Made by a program: the position numbers and the translations under genes
The notes under the pieces: model-generated
What the model saw: only the letters and a program-made list of their open reading frames with translations
Database searches by the model: none
What the model was told of the DNA's origin: nothing
Shown here: piece after piece, positions 1 to 10,119 of the stretch
How the letters are laid out: each line of letters opens with the position of its first letter
Position numbering within the stretch: position 1 is the stretch's first letter
From: Aphelocoma coerulescens
Taxonomy: Eukaryota; Chordata; Aves; Passeriformes; Corvidae
Length of the DNA: 64,000 bases
NCBI RefSeq assembly: GCF_041296385.1
Contig: NW_027184064.1
Location: 1,302,001-1,366,000 of the forward strand
Direction: 5' to 3'

Positions 1-1130
1 AGATGCAGTACCATCATTGCATGTCTTTCAAAGTCCCTTTATATTATCTTAGCATGCCAGCACTAATTTTGGCAGACCTCAAGTGTATAATTGTTTACAT
101 ACCTTTGTGTTTCAGGAATTCCACGAGGAAAGGAAAATGCATACATCGCTCTTAAATATAAATCAAATGATGGTTTTCACCAGACTGCCATGACTTCTCA
201 AATATATTAAATATTAGCTTAGGTTTAAACAAACCACTGCATACATTGGCCAAAGAGAAGTTATGCAAATTTAACAACTAAAATCTGTTTTATTATGGGT
301 ACAGCATAATCCCAATTTCCATTTCTGATCCTACAGGATTTCAGATAAAAGAAAACATTGGATTTTGGACTACTTTATCTGCCAGAACATTTTTCTTCAT
401 CAGATAACTTAACAAAGGGCAAAATGATAACTTTTGAATTTGACAACTGATTTTGAAGCTTCAGTTGTATATAGATAAGCTGTCATAGGCAAACGTACGT
501 CAGTTAACTGGGAGTTTCATAAATATGGGTTATCTAGAAAATAGATCAGACTTAATCCCATAATTCTGTCTTCAGTGGTGATTCCCCCACTGTATAAGAT
601 GGTACTTGACAATATTTAATGAGAAATTTTGTGTGAGAAATGTGGGTGGGTTGGTTAGATGAGGTTCTTTTTTCTGCTAGAGGTAGAATAGCTCAGCATA
701 TAGTGACAAATAGCCAAAATTTGTAAGGGTTACTTTATTATAGTAGGTTAAATATATGTAGATTATGATGGAAAACTGCATTAGCTGAACTCCAATAATT
801 TCATAAAAAAAATATAAAGGACAAATTTTCATCTGTAAGAAAGAATGATGTGGTAAAGACTGGAAAGGGAAGGGTGTGTGTAGGATTTTCTCTTACGCTT
901 TTTACGCTGTACTTTAGGTCTAAGAATTTCTAACCTGAGTATATAATGTCAGTCTCCTTAACAAAAATGACTGGTGAGCTTGTCAGCACACTCATCCATA
1001 GTTTCATGCTCTACCAGGTAGTAATGTTTTTCTCGATCAATGACATTTACACAATCAGTTGCTTACTGGAGTAATGCAAACAATAGTGAGCTCAACTGAG
1101 AATAAGAAAGGTATTCCTGCTTATGTTGTG
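1..1130. other. AT-rich noncoding stretch, nothing recognised
   Basis: No sensible reading frame, repeat family or RNA gene is visible. The base composition is like the rest of the unique DNA in the window. Confidence 0.6.
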
Positions 1131-1189
1131 TTAATGAGCAAATATAAGAAAACAAGATGGGGAAAGAATTTTCCATTTGATTTCATGGT

Positions 1190-1610
1190 GATTTACCGTT
1201 AAGAAGCCTTTCATTCTGCACGATTTCTTCCCCTCCATTCTTGTGACTGGAAGACATTTTTCTGTAGAGGGACTCCTTGTGGAACAGGGGCATATGATAC
1301 CCCAGGAAAGATTGGACAACCCAGGGTTGCTGAGGAAAAACCCCTGAACTGGCCCCTGGCTGCAGGCAAGCCTGGATAACACCTGGCTGCAGACAGCCTT
1401 GAAAGTCCTTGGCAAAGATATACACTGGTCCGCTTCCCCACAGATTAGGGGCTGTCTAGAGGGACTGGGGCATGAATCTTTGCAAAGTAGATATAAGCTT
1501 GTATAGGTAAACAAAAAAGGGGAGAATGATGCTCAAATCATATCAGTGTCTGTGTCGTTTATCTGGCTGGCTCTCCAGCACTCGGAAACCCCCCCGCAAA
1601 ATTTTTCCAT
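1190..1610 (-). repeat. possible LTR or retroelement remnant
   Basis: This stretch is richer in G and C than its surroundings and on the minus strand carries three short overlapping frames (76, 80 and 127 aa) without a known motif. Near 1545-1600 a run of seven Cs and a motif resembling an LTR R/U5 region (minus strand: GAGAGCCAGCCAGATAAACG) suggest an old retroviral LTR. I could not find its ends, a primer site or a target duplication. It could equally be unrelated unique DNA. Confidence 0.25.
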
Positions 1611-1620
1611 TAAAATTGGT

Positions 1621-2882
1621 GCTGTTCAGAAATTGGGTTATTTTGGGAAAAATTTTCATAAAATAAGAAAATCACATTAAATAAGGTTCAAACAAAATAT
1701 TCAGCCTTTTTTCTCTAAGTGGATTGTTTTTAAAAGCTGCCTTATGCTGTCATAGAAAATCAAAATTAAAAAAAAAAAAAAGAATGAGGGTTTTTTTCCA
1801 AAGCATATCTATATATATTTAGTTTTAGTCTTACATGATTATTTTGTCCTTGTCATTGGACTAAAAAGGAGGTTTGTATGTGGATTCTAAATCTTAATGT
1901 TTAAACAAATCAGTGTATCAGTCATAACAAACGTGTTTTCATCATTCTTATGAAATTGGTTTTTTACTTTGAGATGCTGAGTACTATTTACTGCCATTTG
2001 AGAAGAATTAAGATGCTATCTTTCAACAGAAGTTCTGTTGTGTCAAATGTCAGAAGGTATCTGAAAGCTGTTGCTTCCTCATCTAAGAGTCAATCTCCTC
2101 TTCAGCAGTGAGTCTCTTGTGGTGTTGGTTTTGATTAAGTTAAACTCTGTTGAAAGGAGGCTTTAGGAAACTATTATGCTACAGATTAATCTATTTTTTG
2201 CTAATGGGCATCTGCCAGACTATTATTTCTGGTAGCAAGAGATTACCTTTAATTTTTTAGGAGTGTATAAGCAGATTAAAATATTAATTTATGACAGCTT
2301 CTATGAATCAGCTGCAAAGGTTTGATTTGGTGTTCAGTTTACCTGGCTGCATATTTCCATAGTTTTTTATTTCAGAAAAAGACAGTAACACTGGCAAAAC
2401 CCAGATTTTTAAATTTCTTAACTTTTAGTTACATCAATAACGCAGTTGTTTGTATTGTATTTATGTGTGCAATAAAATTGTATCCGATGTTTATTCTGAC
2501 ATGCTGCATAGGCATATGCAAAATGACAATACTACAATTAGAATAATAGGAGTAAAAGATGAATTTTATGGAGGCTGTGGCTGCACAAGGAATGATGGAG
2601 AGCACTCATTTGCAGACAGAGTTCTGCCCATGGGGGATTCACTCATCTGGCCTTTACTGAAGGAAAGAAATGTTGGTTTTTTATTTGTAAGATACTGTGC
2701 ACCACATAACAGAGAACTCTGAATATGTTCTGACTGCTGAGGGACCCTGCATGTGCCTAAGCCTGGGCATGGGCTAAGTGTTCAGGGTGACGCTGACATA
2801 TGCCCCAACCAGTAGAGGGGAGTAGTCAAGAGACAGGGGTGATTATAAAGAAGACCTAGAAGAAAGAAAAGAAAGCTGGGTA
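1621..2882. other. AT-rich noncoding stretch, nothing recognised
   Basis: Only short A/T runs (for example the A-run near 1768-1782) and short frames without known motifs are present. Confidence 0.55.
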
Positions 2883-3265
2883 TCACAGAATAGTAGAATG
2901 GACCTTAAAGATCATCTAGTTCCAGCCATCTGCCATGGGAATGGACACCTTCCACTAGACCATTTGGGTTGCCCCAAGCCCCATCCACTGGCCTTGAACA
3001 CTTCCAGGGCTTGGGACAGCTTCTCTGGGAAACCTGTGGCAGTGCCTCACCACCCTCACGGTAAAGAATTGTTTTCTAATATCTGATCCAAACCTACTCT
3101 CTGTCAGTTTGAAGCCCTTGTCCTGTAATTAGTCTTTCTCCGTCTTGTTGGCTTCCTTTAGGTACTGGAAGGCTGCAATTAGGTCACCCCAAAGCTTTCT
3201 TTTTTCCAGGCTCAACAATTCCAATTTTCTCAGCCTTTCAGCATCAGCTGGGTTTGCTTTATGTA
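2883..3265 (-). mobile_element. CR1 LINE 3'-end fragment
   Basis: The plus strand reads as the reverse complement of a CR1 tail: it opens with TATCACAGAATAGTAGAATG, then the typical stretch about 'accttaaagatcatctagttcca', the 'cttccactagacca' segment and 'ttctctgggaaacctgtggcagtgcctcaccaccctcacggtaaagaa'-like text, which continues into the part encoding the end of the LINE ORF2. The frame at 2898-3086 on the plus strand is a shadow of this. The copy is 5'-truncated, as is usual for CR1. Boundaries are good to about 20 bases. Confidence 0.85.
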
Positions 3266-4194
3266 TGGAGAAAGATGTTGCTTGACTAATGTCTTGATGT
3301 GCTTTTTGAGTATTTCTTCTCAGTATGAAGGGTAGCACATAGTGAAAGTCATTAAGAAAGCAGAGAAACAGTGAAAATATTTTTTCCACAGTGAATCAAT
3401 GGAAAATCCTTTTTGAAGGCTTTTTTATACTTTGATTACTTTGATTACTTTAAAATGAGGTAATGGATTGATACAGGAGTAATTAGTTTGCCTACTGAGG
3501 CTTCGAGGGTGTGTTACTGTGCTCACATAAGGCTTGTGTTTCATTACTGTTTTTAGAGGTAAAAGACTGATGAACAATAAAAATAGTTTGTCATGATTCT
3601 CCATCTCACACTGAGATTTTGTTCTGCTTCATGAATTTTAAACCTGTCAAAAGTTTTAAAACATTTCAACAAAAAAACCTGCTGTTGTCTGCTGTATTAA
3701 AAAAATTATCTTTATGAGATGGGAAAAAACCACAGCTTTAATTCGACTCTCCTCAGCTGTGCTGTGTCTCTTCTCTATATTCTATGTGCTGTGCTAGAAA
3801 AATTCTATATTGTTTAATTGATAATAACTGCTGTTTTACAGATGTTATATTGCAATACTTTCACACTTTGGGTGTTTATGTATGACAAAAATACAAGGAC
3901 TTCATAACTAAGGTTCAAAGCTTCATTGAATTTAAAAGAAAACATTATAGAAAAACAGCTTCCCTTTAGGATTTATAAATATTTACAAAGATGAAAGTGG
4001 AGTAATAAAGTGAAAAGGATTAGTGTGAGTTTTGTTCGGGGTTTTTTTAGTTCACCTTTAAGCAATATATTCTCACCTAAAATAGCATATTTAAAATTCT
4101 ACTTTTATGTTCAATTTCTTACACAAGTACATAAATAAATTTGTACATCTCTATCCATATTTATACTTTTTTTTTTTTTACTGGAGTTGTTCCA
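3266..4194. other. AT-rich noncoding stretch, nothing recognised
   Basis: The stretch holds simple T and A runs only (for example 4168-4180). Confidence 0.55.
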
Positions 4195-4870
4195 ACATGC
4201 TGGTAATGCTTCCTAGGTCCTACTGATGCTTCAACAAACCTATAAATGAAACAACACACACTTTGGAGATAATATTAGTATAGGAGGTAATATAAAGGCT
4301 GTTTTTTATTTGGAGGCCTGCAGGGGCAAATATGGAAAATGTCCACAAAAGCCCACTCCACATGGGGGTGAATACCGTTTTATACGTTTAGTAAATTAGC
4401 ATAATTGACAAAAAGCACCAATTAGAGACATAAGGGATGATGCACTCCCCCCCCACCAGTCCGAGCCTCTTCTAAATCCTACCCCTCAGATAGGCCTAAA
4501 CTTTGTTGATGAAAATGTGTCTCAAAGAGCTGGTTTTTGGCCTTGGTTCCCAGAAAGAACCAAGATAGGTTAGGGGCTTTGGAACATATTTTGTCTTTCT
4601 GCCTAGAAAAATACTGAAGCTAAGTTACAATAATAGACTACAAACCTACAAGTATATGTGTAAAGAATACAGAGAATATATAAAAGAAAAAAGACAAAAA
4701 TCATTAGGCATCACTACAGCATTGTAGATCATCTGAAAATGTTGTACGTCTGGGCAATCAATATGTTCTGGGTTTATGAATCTGACATGTAGTAACAAGA
4801 AGAAAGGCCTTGCTGGAGAAACCAATAAATATGTGCTGAAAGCCATTTCCTGTGAAAAGTATGTGCTGAA
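4195..4870 (-). repeat. probable retroviral LTR, minus strand
   Basis: Read on the minus strand the order is promoter-like: a TATA box (TATAAAACGG, from TTTTATA near 4378-4385 on the plus strand), then a conserved-looking segment, then AATAAA (plus-strand TTTATT near 4306-4311) about 70 bases downstream. This is the layout of an LTR U3-R region. No internal retroviral region adjoins it, so it is probably a solo LTR. Neither the TG/CA ends nor a target duplication could be fixed, so the limits are approximate. Confidence 0.45.
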
Positions 4871-5176
4871 CTTACAGCATAGATGAAACGTGCTTGATCA
4901 CAGGTTCAGTTTAAACTTTGTTATTAGGTAAATGTGAGATGCCTCTCCTGTGAGTCTCACTCCGAGAATTTTGTTAATGGCACGGTGTTTCTGATGAACT
5001 GGCTAGAGCAGAGAACATCAAGGGGATTCATCATTTGTAAGCTGTCAAGTTATGGAGAAGGTTATGATAAGCATAAGGTTATGGAGAACTACCAGTTTTG
5101 TGGTCTATATAAAGCATAATTCACATTTAAATGAGCTCTGGTTGCTTCCTACTTTTACTGCCAAGGCTGTAGATAG

Positions 5177-5181
5177 GTTTG
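5177..5181. repeat. left target-site duplication of the ERVL provirus (GTTTG)
   Basis: The five bases GTTTG directly precede the LTR start TGTTGGGG and recur at 10115-10119 directly after the remnant of the other LTR. Five bases is the usual duplication for class III ERVs. Confidence 0.85.
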
Positions 5182-6125
5182 TGTTGGGGTTTTAGTTTTG
5201 TCCTAGTTTTTTTCTGTTAGAGGAATTTTCTCCCATATGCATGTTGCTAGGGGACAAATGACCATACTTAAGAAAGACAAAAGCACCCCGTTTTTGGGGG
5301 TGGGGTGGGCCTGGCTACTCTTTGTTTCACCTGGGCGTGTTGGGAGTTCGCTCTCAGCGTCTGGAGAGAGAAGCCGCGGAGAGAAGAGCTGCTGGTTCCC
5401 GTTTTTTCGGCGTCTTTCCTCTCTGCTGGAAACAACACCGGGATCCCAAGGCTGCTTTCCCTGCCCTGCTGGAGGCTGGGGCTGGGGCCGCCCTGCACCG
5501 CTGCTGTTTCGAGCCTTCACTACGCTGTAGCCGTGCTCACCCTGCCTGCCTGGAGCCCCGGGGGGTTCCCCTTTTGGATACATCTCGTCTGCCACCCAGG
5601 ATTTGTGTTTGTGCCTGCCGCTCCGGCCTCGCCATTTCCAGCCTGCTGTTCCAGGAGTCCAGGACCGGCGGCCCAGGGTTTGTGAAGCCTTTGTTCCACC
5701 CTTCCCCGGGATCCCAGGCTGCCAGTGCTGCGTGCTCCCCGAGCTCGCTCCGGAGCGCCTCCTGCAGCCGCGGGGGAACCATCGCACCTGCCCTGCTCAC
5801 CGGGAGCCGCCAGCGATCCCTGCTGGCTGCGAGCGGAACTGCACCTGAGGGGGAGTAGCCTGACAGCCGAGAAGGCTGGGACTGGGTTTGTGTTTGCTGT
5901 TATTGTCATAGTTGTTGTTGTTTTGTTCGACTGGTTATCTATCTATCTATCTATCTATCTATAAATATATATATAGTAAAGAACTGTTATTCCTATTTCC
6001 CACATCTTTGCCTAGAGACCCTTGATTTCAAAATCATAATAACTCAGGGGGAAAGGGGTTATATCTGCCACTTCAAGGGGGGCTTCTGCCTTCCTTAGCA
6101 GACACCTGTCTTTCAAACCGAGACA
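5182..6125 (+). repeat. 5' LTR of the ERVL provirus
   Basis: The 944-bp repeat starts TGTTGGGGTTTTAG and ends AACCGAGACA. It is related along most of its length to LTRs at 31480-32297 and 41446-42623: shared segments include the start, the 'cccatatgc' block, the 'agtaaagaactg' block near 5976 and the terminal 'ctttcaaaccgagaca'. Its centre (about 5330-5870) is rich in CpG, which produces many overlapping frames on both strands; none shows a known domain. A (TATC)n run at 5936-5962 followed by an AT run interrupts the R/U5 part. AGTAAA at 5976 may serve as a variant polyadenylation signal, as it is kept in all three copies. Confidence 0.85.
5936..5975 (+). repeat. (TATC)n microsatellite inside the ERVL LTR
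   Basis: About six and a half TATC units are followed by an AT dinucleotide run. The other ERVL LTRs here have only short 'atatatatatta' or 'atacatacta' at the same place, so the tetranucleotide expanded in this copy. Confidence 0.9.
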
Positions 6126-6130
6126 GATTT

Positions 6131-6149
6131 TGGCGCCCAACTGTGGGGC
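6131..6149 (+). other. primer binding site, tRNA-Lys-like (ERVL)
   Basis: Five bases after the LTR end the sequence TGGCGCCCAACTGTGGGGC matches the complement of the 3' end of the tRNA-Lys(CUU) type, with one extra T after position 11. Class III elements of mammals are named for a leucine primer, so a lysine-type site is worth noting. The copy at 42629 has a diverged version. Confidence 0.75.
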
Positions 6150-6244
6150 CTGAGGGCATTAAGAGAGAGAGGTGAAAAAGGAATAACAGTTCCTGGATAG
6201 CTTAATTTGGTGTGTTGGATATAGGAACCTTGTTAGGCAGCAAT

Positions 6245-8290
6245 ATGTGGTCTACTTTGCCCTGGTTCGGGTGGCATGTGGCCGTGGCTATATTCTTCCC
6301 CTTTGCAGCTCCTTACTTGAATATGGGTCCTCTGACTAAGGCTACCATTGCCATTATCCAGCTTGCGCTATGGGTCGAGAAGGTGAGGAATTCATGGGTT
6401 TTTAACTTCCTCCGGAATGTGGGCACGTGGATAAACGGCTATCACACACTGAGCGCATGTTTTTGGGGTTATGTTAACAATGGTACCTTCTGTGAGGAAA
6501 TGATACCAGGGGAAGTTTTCCCCCAACCCCTCAACCAGTTCTTTGGACCCACCCCATCAATTTTTGAAGGGTTTAGATTCCCTCTGAATACTAACCACCT
6601 GCTGCTGGTAGGCCTACTCTATTTAGCATTCAAGGATAAGTTGAGATTGGCTTGGATAACTACCCAGACACCAGCCCCAGAGACTAGAGATCCTGCCCCA
6701 GAGCCTGATCCTGCCCCAGAACCTGACATGGCCCCAGAGAGTAAAGTCCCTACCCCAGAGCCTGATCCTGCCCCGGAACCTGACACGGCCCCAGACACTA
6801 GAGATCCTACCCCAGAGCCTGATTCGGCCCCAGAGCCTGACACAGCCCCAGACACTAGAGACCCTGCCCCACAGCCAGATACCGCCCAACAGCCCACCTC
6901 AGAAATGGACTACCCAAAATGGGTGGGGGTACTGGCGAAAGGGATGCAGGAGATGTGCCAGGAGATGGGCCAGGTGCGCAAGGAGATATGCCAGGAGATG
7001 GGCCAGGTGCGCCAGGAGATGGGCCAGGTGCACCAGGGGATATGCCAATTGCTAAGGGAATACACCTCCTCAGCTAGTGAAAAAACCTCTCCCTGCCCCA
7101 AAGAGGGTGAGTCTGACGGTGCAGCAGTGGAACCCACGGATGTTACAACCATCCAGGTTTCAGCTGAACCCCAAGGACAAGTACAGCCAGCAGCAGTCGC
7201 CCCTGTGCAAAGGAGGAAGTGTAAGACCAAATCAGTATGACCAGTTAATGATGATGGGGAACCAGGGCCCTCACAACCAGCAGGGGAGCCAGAGCCAGAA
7301 ATCATCACTGAGTCCCTCTCGTACGACAGTCTCCGTGGTATGCGAGACGACACTGTGCGAAGGGGGCGTGAGCCTTATACCACCTGGCTGCTTCGGGTTT
7401 GGGACCTCATGGGCACAAGTGTGCAACTGGATAGTGGTGAGGCAAGGTATCTGGGATCGTTGACCCAGGACCCAGGTGTGAACCAGGTATTTGTGAGGGA
7501 GCCAGGGCCCCTTTCTCTCTGGGAGCGGCTCTTAATGAGTGTGAGAGAAAGGTTCATTCACAAAGAGAGAATGCAGGAGTACCATCATAGAATGCAGTGG
7601 AAGACACTTGAGGAAGGGATCCAACAGCTAAGAGAGGTGGCAGTATTAGAGGTACTCTTTGGGAGGGATGGACAGCACGGTAATGACCCCGATAAGGTCA
7701 GGTGCACAGGACAGATGATGTGGAACCTGGCAAGACTAGGGCCATCGCAATACACCACCTTCATTGCAACCATTGATGCTGACAATAACCGAGAAACAGT
7801 GGGCTCTGTTGCCAACAAGCTCAGGAATTATGACAGTATGGTCAATGGTCCGCTGAAAGCTCATGTCTCTGCTGTGGTCCAGGACCTCAAAGAGGAGATG
7901 AAGGAGATGAGGAAGGAAATGAGGGAGGAGATGGAGGAGATGAGGAAGGTCAGTGTGGCACCAGTGCGAGTCACAGGCCCCCAAGTCAGAGCCCGTCGTC
8001 CCCCTGCTAGAGAGAGAGGGTACACCCCACGAGCTGAGCTGTGGTTTTTCCTGTGTGAGCATGGGGAAGATATGAGAAGGTGGGATGGGAAACCCACCTC
8101 TGTCCTGGCAGCGCGGGTGCGTGAACTCAAGGAGGGAGGCACTAACCGAGGGGGTTCCGCTAAGGTGAAAGTAGCTTCAGCCTCCCGTGACCGAGCTGCC
8201 AAGTATTATAGATGGGAGGATGATATGTCAGATCCCCTCGAAGGTACCTCTAGTATGTATGCCCAGGGAAAGAATGATAACCAGGGCTAG
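6245..8290 (+). pseudogene. gag: ERVL gag (one in-frame stop)
   Basis: A single frame runs from the ATG at 6245 to the UAG at 8288-8290, interrupted only by a TGA at 7238-7240. The TGA could come from decay of a CGA codon. The codons upstream of 6245 in this frame lack an ATG and meet a TAA at 6203. Regions in order: three hydrophobic stretches at about residues 7-25, 32-43 and 118-129; a Pro/Glu/Asp tandem repeat (6674-6901); an 11-residue QEMGQVR-type repeat likely to form a coiled coil (6947 to about 7045); a linker with the TGA; and from about 7370 the capsid, with a WLLRVWD motif, a LEEGIQQLRE motif and an ETVGSVANKL motif as in ERVL/Fv1-type capsids. A second charged helix rich in E, M, K and R lies at 7892-7950. 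There is no zinc knuckle. The hydrophobic N-terminus is unusual for Gag; it might be a separate protein ending at the TGA. Confidence 0.75.
6674..6901 (+). repeat. 4 x 57-bp tandem repeat in ERVL gag
   Basis: Four units of exactly 19 codons (6674-6730, 6731-6787, 6788-6844, 6845-6901) encode variants of APETRDPAPEPDPAPEPD. Each unit itself contains two or three APEPD-like sub-repeats. The fourth unit has diverged most. The length is a multiple of three throughout, so the frame is kept. The antisense frames at 6619-6897 are mirrors of this repeat. Confidence 0.9.
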
Positions 8291-8341
8291 AGGGGCCCTG
8301 CCTCTAGCCAGGAAGAGGCACGGGAGAACCGCGTTTTCTGG
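8288..8341 (+). promoter_or_regulatory. candidate stop-codon readthrough signal between gag and pol
   Basis: UAG (8288-8290) is followed by an 8-nt spacer and a perfect 7-bp stem: TGCCTCT at 8299-8305 with AGAGGCA at 8314-8320. Five loop bases, CCAGG (8308-8312), could pair with TCTGG (8337-8341), one pair being a G-U wobble, to make an H-type pseudoknot. Gammaretroviruses such as murine leukaemia virus use UAG readthrough with an 8-nt spacer and a pseudoknot. The geometry here is visible in the sequence; the function is inferred. Confidence 0.5.
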
Positions 8342-10090
8342 ACGGTGTGGATTCAATGGCCTGGCACATCAGAGCCACAAAAATATGATGCATTGGTTGA
8401 TACTGGGGCACAGTGTACTTTAATGCCATCGGGACATGTGGGGGCAGAACCTGTATCCATTGCCGGGGTGACTGGGGGATCACAGCAGTTGACCCTTTTG
8501 GAAGCTGAGGTGAGCCTGACTGGGAAGGAGTGGCAAAAGCATCCAATTGTGACCGGTCCAGAGGCCCCATGTATTCTGGGCATAGACTTCCTCCGGAATG
8601 GCTATTACAAAGACCCAAAGGGACTCAGGTGGGCATTTGGGATTGCTGCTGTGGAGGCAGAGGGCATTAGGCAATTAAACACCCTGTCTGGACTATCAGA
8701 GAATCCTTCTGCAGTTGGGCTCCTGAAAGTGGAAGAGCAACGAGTGCCAATTGCCACCTCGACAGTGCACTGCTGGCAGTATCGGACGAATCGAGATGCT
8801 GTGATTCCCATCCACAAGATGATCCGCGAGCTGGAGAGCCAAGGGGTGGTCAGCAAGACCCACTCACCCTTCAACAGCCCCATTTGGCCTGTGCGCAAGT
8901 CTGACGGGGAATGGAGATTGACTGTGGACTATCGTGGCTTGAATGAAGTGACTCCACCACTGAGCGCTGCTGTGCCGGACATGTTGGAGCTCCAGTATGA
9001 GCTGGAGTCCAAAGCAGCAAAGTGGTATGCCACTATTGACATTGCCAATGCATTTTTCTCCATTCCTCTGGCGGTAGAGTGCAGGCCTCAGTTTGCTTTC
9101 ACCTGGAGGGGTGTGCAGTACACCTGGAACCGACTGCCCCAGGGGTGGAAGCACAGTCCCACCATCTGCCATGGACTGATCCAGGCTGCACTGGAAAAGG
9201 GTGAGGCCCCAGAACATCTGCAGTACATTGATGACATCATTGTGTGGGGGAACACCGCAAGAAGTGTTTGAGAAAGGAGAGAGAATAATCCAAATTCTCC
9301 TGGAAGCTGGTTTCGCCATCAAGAAGAGCAAAGTCAAGGGACCTGCCCGAGAGATCCAGTTCCTGGGAGTAAAGTGGCAAGATGGACGACGTCAGATTCC
9401 CACTGAGGTCATCAACAAGATCACTGCGATGTCTCCACCGACCAGTAAGAAGGAAACACAAGCTTTCCTAGGCGCCATAGGTTTCTGGAGGATGCACATT
9501 CCTGAGTACAGCCAGATCGTGAGCCCTCTTTACCTGGTTACCCGCAAGAAGAATGATTTCCACTGGGGCCCTGAACAGCAGCAAGCCTTGCCCAGATCAA
9601 GCAGGAAATCGCTCACACCATAGCCCTTGGCCCAGTCAGGACAGGACCAGAGGTGAAGAACGTGCTCTACTCTGCAGCCGGGAACAATGGTCTGTCCTGG
9701 AGCCTCTGGCAGAAGGTGCCTGGTGAGACTCGGGGCTGACCACTAGGATTCTGGAGCCGAAGTTACAGAGGGTCTGAAGCCAGCTACACTCCCACAGAGA
9801 AAGAAATCTTGGCAGCTTATGAAGGAGTCCAAGCTGCCTCAGAAGTAATCGGCACAGAGGCACAACTCCTCCTGGCACCCCGACTACCGGTGCTGGGGTG
9901 GATGTTCAAAGGAAAGGTTCCCTCCACGCATCACGCCACCGATGCTACTTGGAGCAAATGGATCGCCCTCATCACGCAGCGCGCCCGAATTGGAAACCCA
10001 AGTCGCCCTGGGATCTTGGAAATAATTACGAACTGGCCAGAAGGTGAGACCTTTGGGTTATCTTCTGAAGAAGAAGAGTGTTGCAGTGGG
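8291..10090 (+). pseudogene. pol: ERVL pol: protease and reverse transcriptase, broken and 3'-truncated
   Basis: The frame directly continues that of gag past the UAG. The aspartic protease active site LVDTGA is at about 8393-8410, with the downstream GIDF motif at about 8579. The reverse transcriptase follows: DIANAFF at about 9038, LPQGWKHSP at about 9136 and the catalytic YIDD at 9224-9235. The frame changes near 9250-9260 (reading then continues in the frame of 9201-9623) and again near 9590, and there is an in-frame TGA at 9737-9739. After that the connection/RNase H-like part (YTPTEKEILAAYEGVQ) runs to about 10080. Integrase is absent. The catalytic aspartates of protease and RT are intact in the sequence, but no single frame could give a full protein. 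All damage looks like ordinary post-insertion decay. Confidence 0.85.
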
Positions 10091-10094
10091 GATA

Positions 10095-10114
10095 CTGTCT
10101 TTCAAACCGAGACA
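10095..10114 (+). repeat. 20-nt remnant of the ERVL 3' LTR
   Basis: CTGTCTTTCAAACCGAGACA is identical to the last 20 bases of the 5' LTR (6106-6125) and is followed at once by the target duplication GTTTG. It marks the right edge of the insertion after deletion of everything from pol to the 3' LTR. Confidence 0.85.
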
Positions 10115-10119
10115 GTTTG
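10115..10119. repeat. right target-site duplication of the ERVL provirus (GTTTG)
   Basis: It is the match of 5177-5181. Confidence 0.85.

Larger units (their letters stand above)
5182..10114 (+). mobile_element. ERVL-like (class III) provirus, 3'-deleted
   Basis: The order is 5' LTR (5182-6125), tRNA-Lys-like primer site (6131), gag (6245-8290), an in-frame UAG, then protease and reverse transcriptase (8291 to about 9800), the RT connection/RNase H-like region (to about 10090), and a 20-nt remnant of the 3' LTR (10095-10114). The capsid part of Gag resembles the ERVL Gag from which mouse Fv1 derives, and there is no zinc knuckle, which supports class III. Integrase, the dUTPase usually found 3' in ERVL, the polypurine tract and nearly all of the 3' LTR are missing. 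The flanking GTTTG duplication shows the outer ends are the true insertion points, so the loss happened inside after integration. Several stops and frame changes make it non-coding for a full polyprotein. Confidence 0.85.

Noticed and set aside
1131..1514. Minus-strand frames of 76-127 aa
   Set aside because: They have no known motif, overlap each other in different phases, and lie in a likely LTR remnant.
5203..5964. Many overlapping frames of 76-194 aa on both strands
   Set aside because: They lie in the CpG-rich centre of the ERVL LTR, where stop codons are rare; no domain, and the related LTRs do not keep the frames.
6619..6897. Antisense frames rich in Gly/Ser or Trp/Gly
   Set aside because: They are mirrors of the APEPD-coding tandem repeat in gag.
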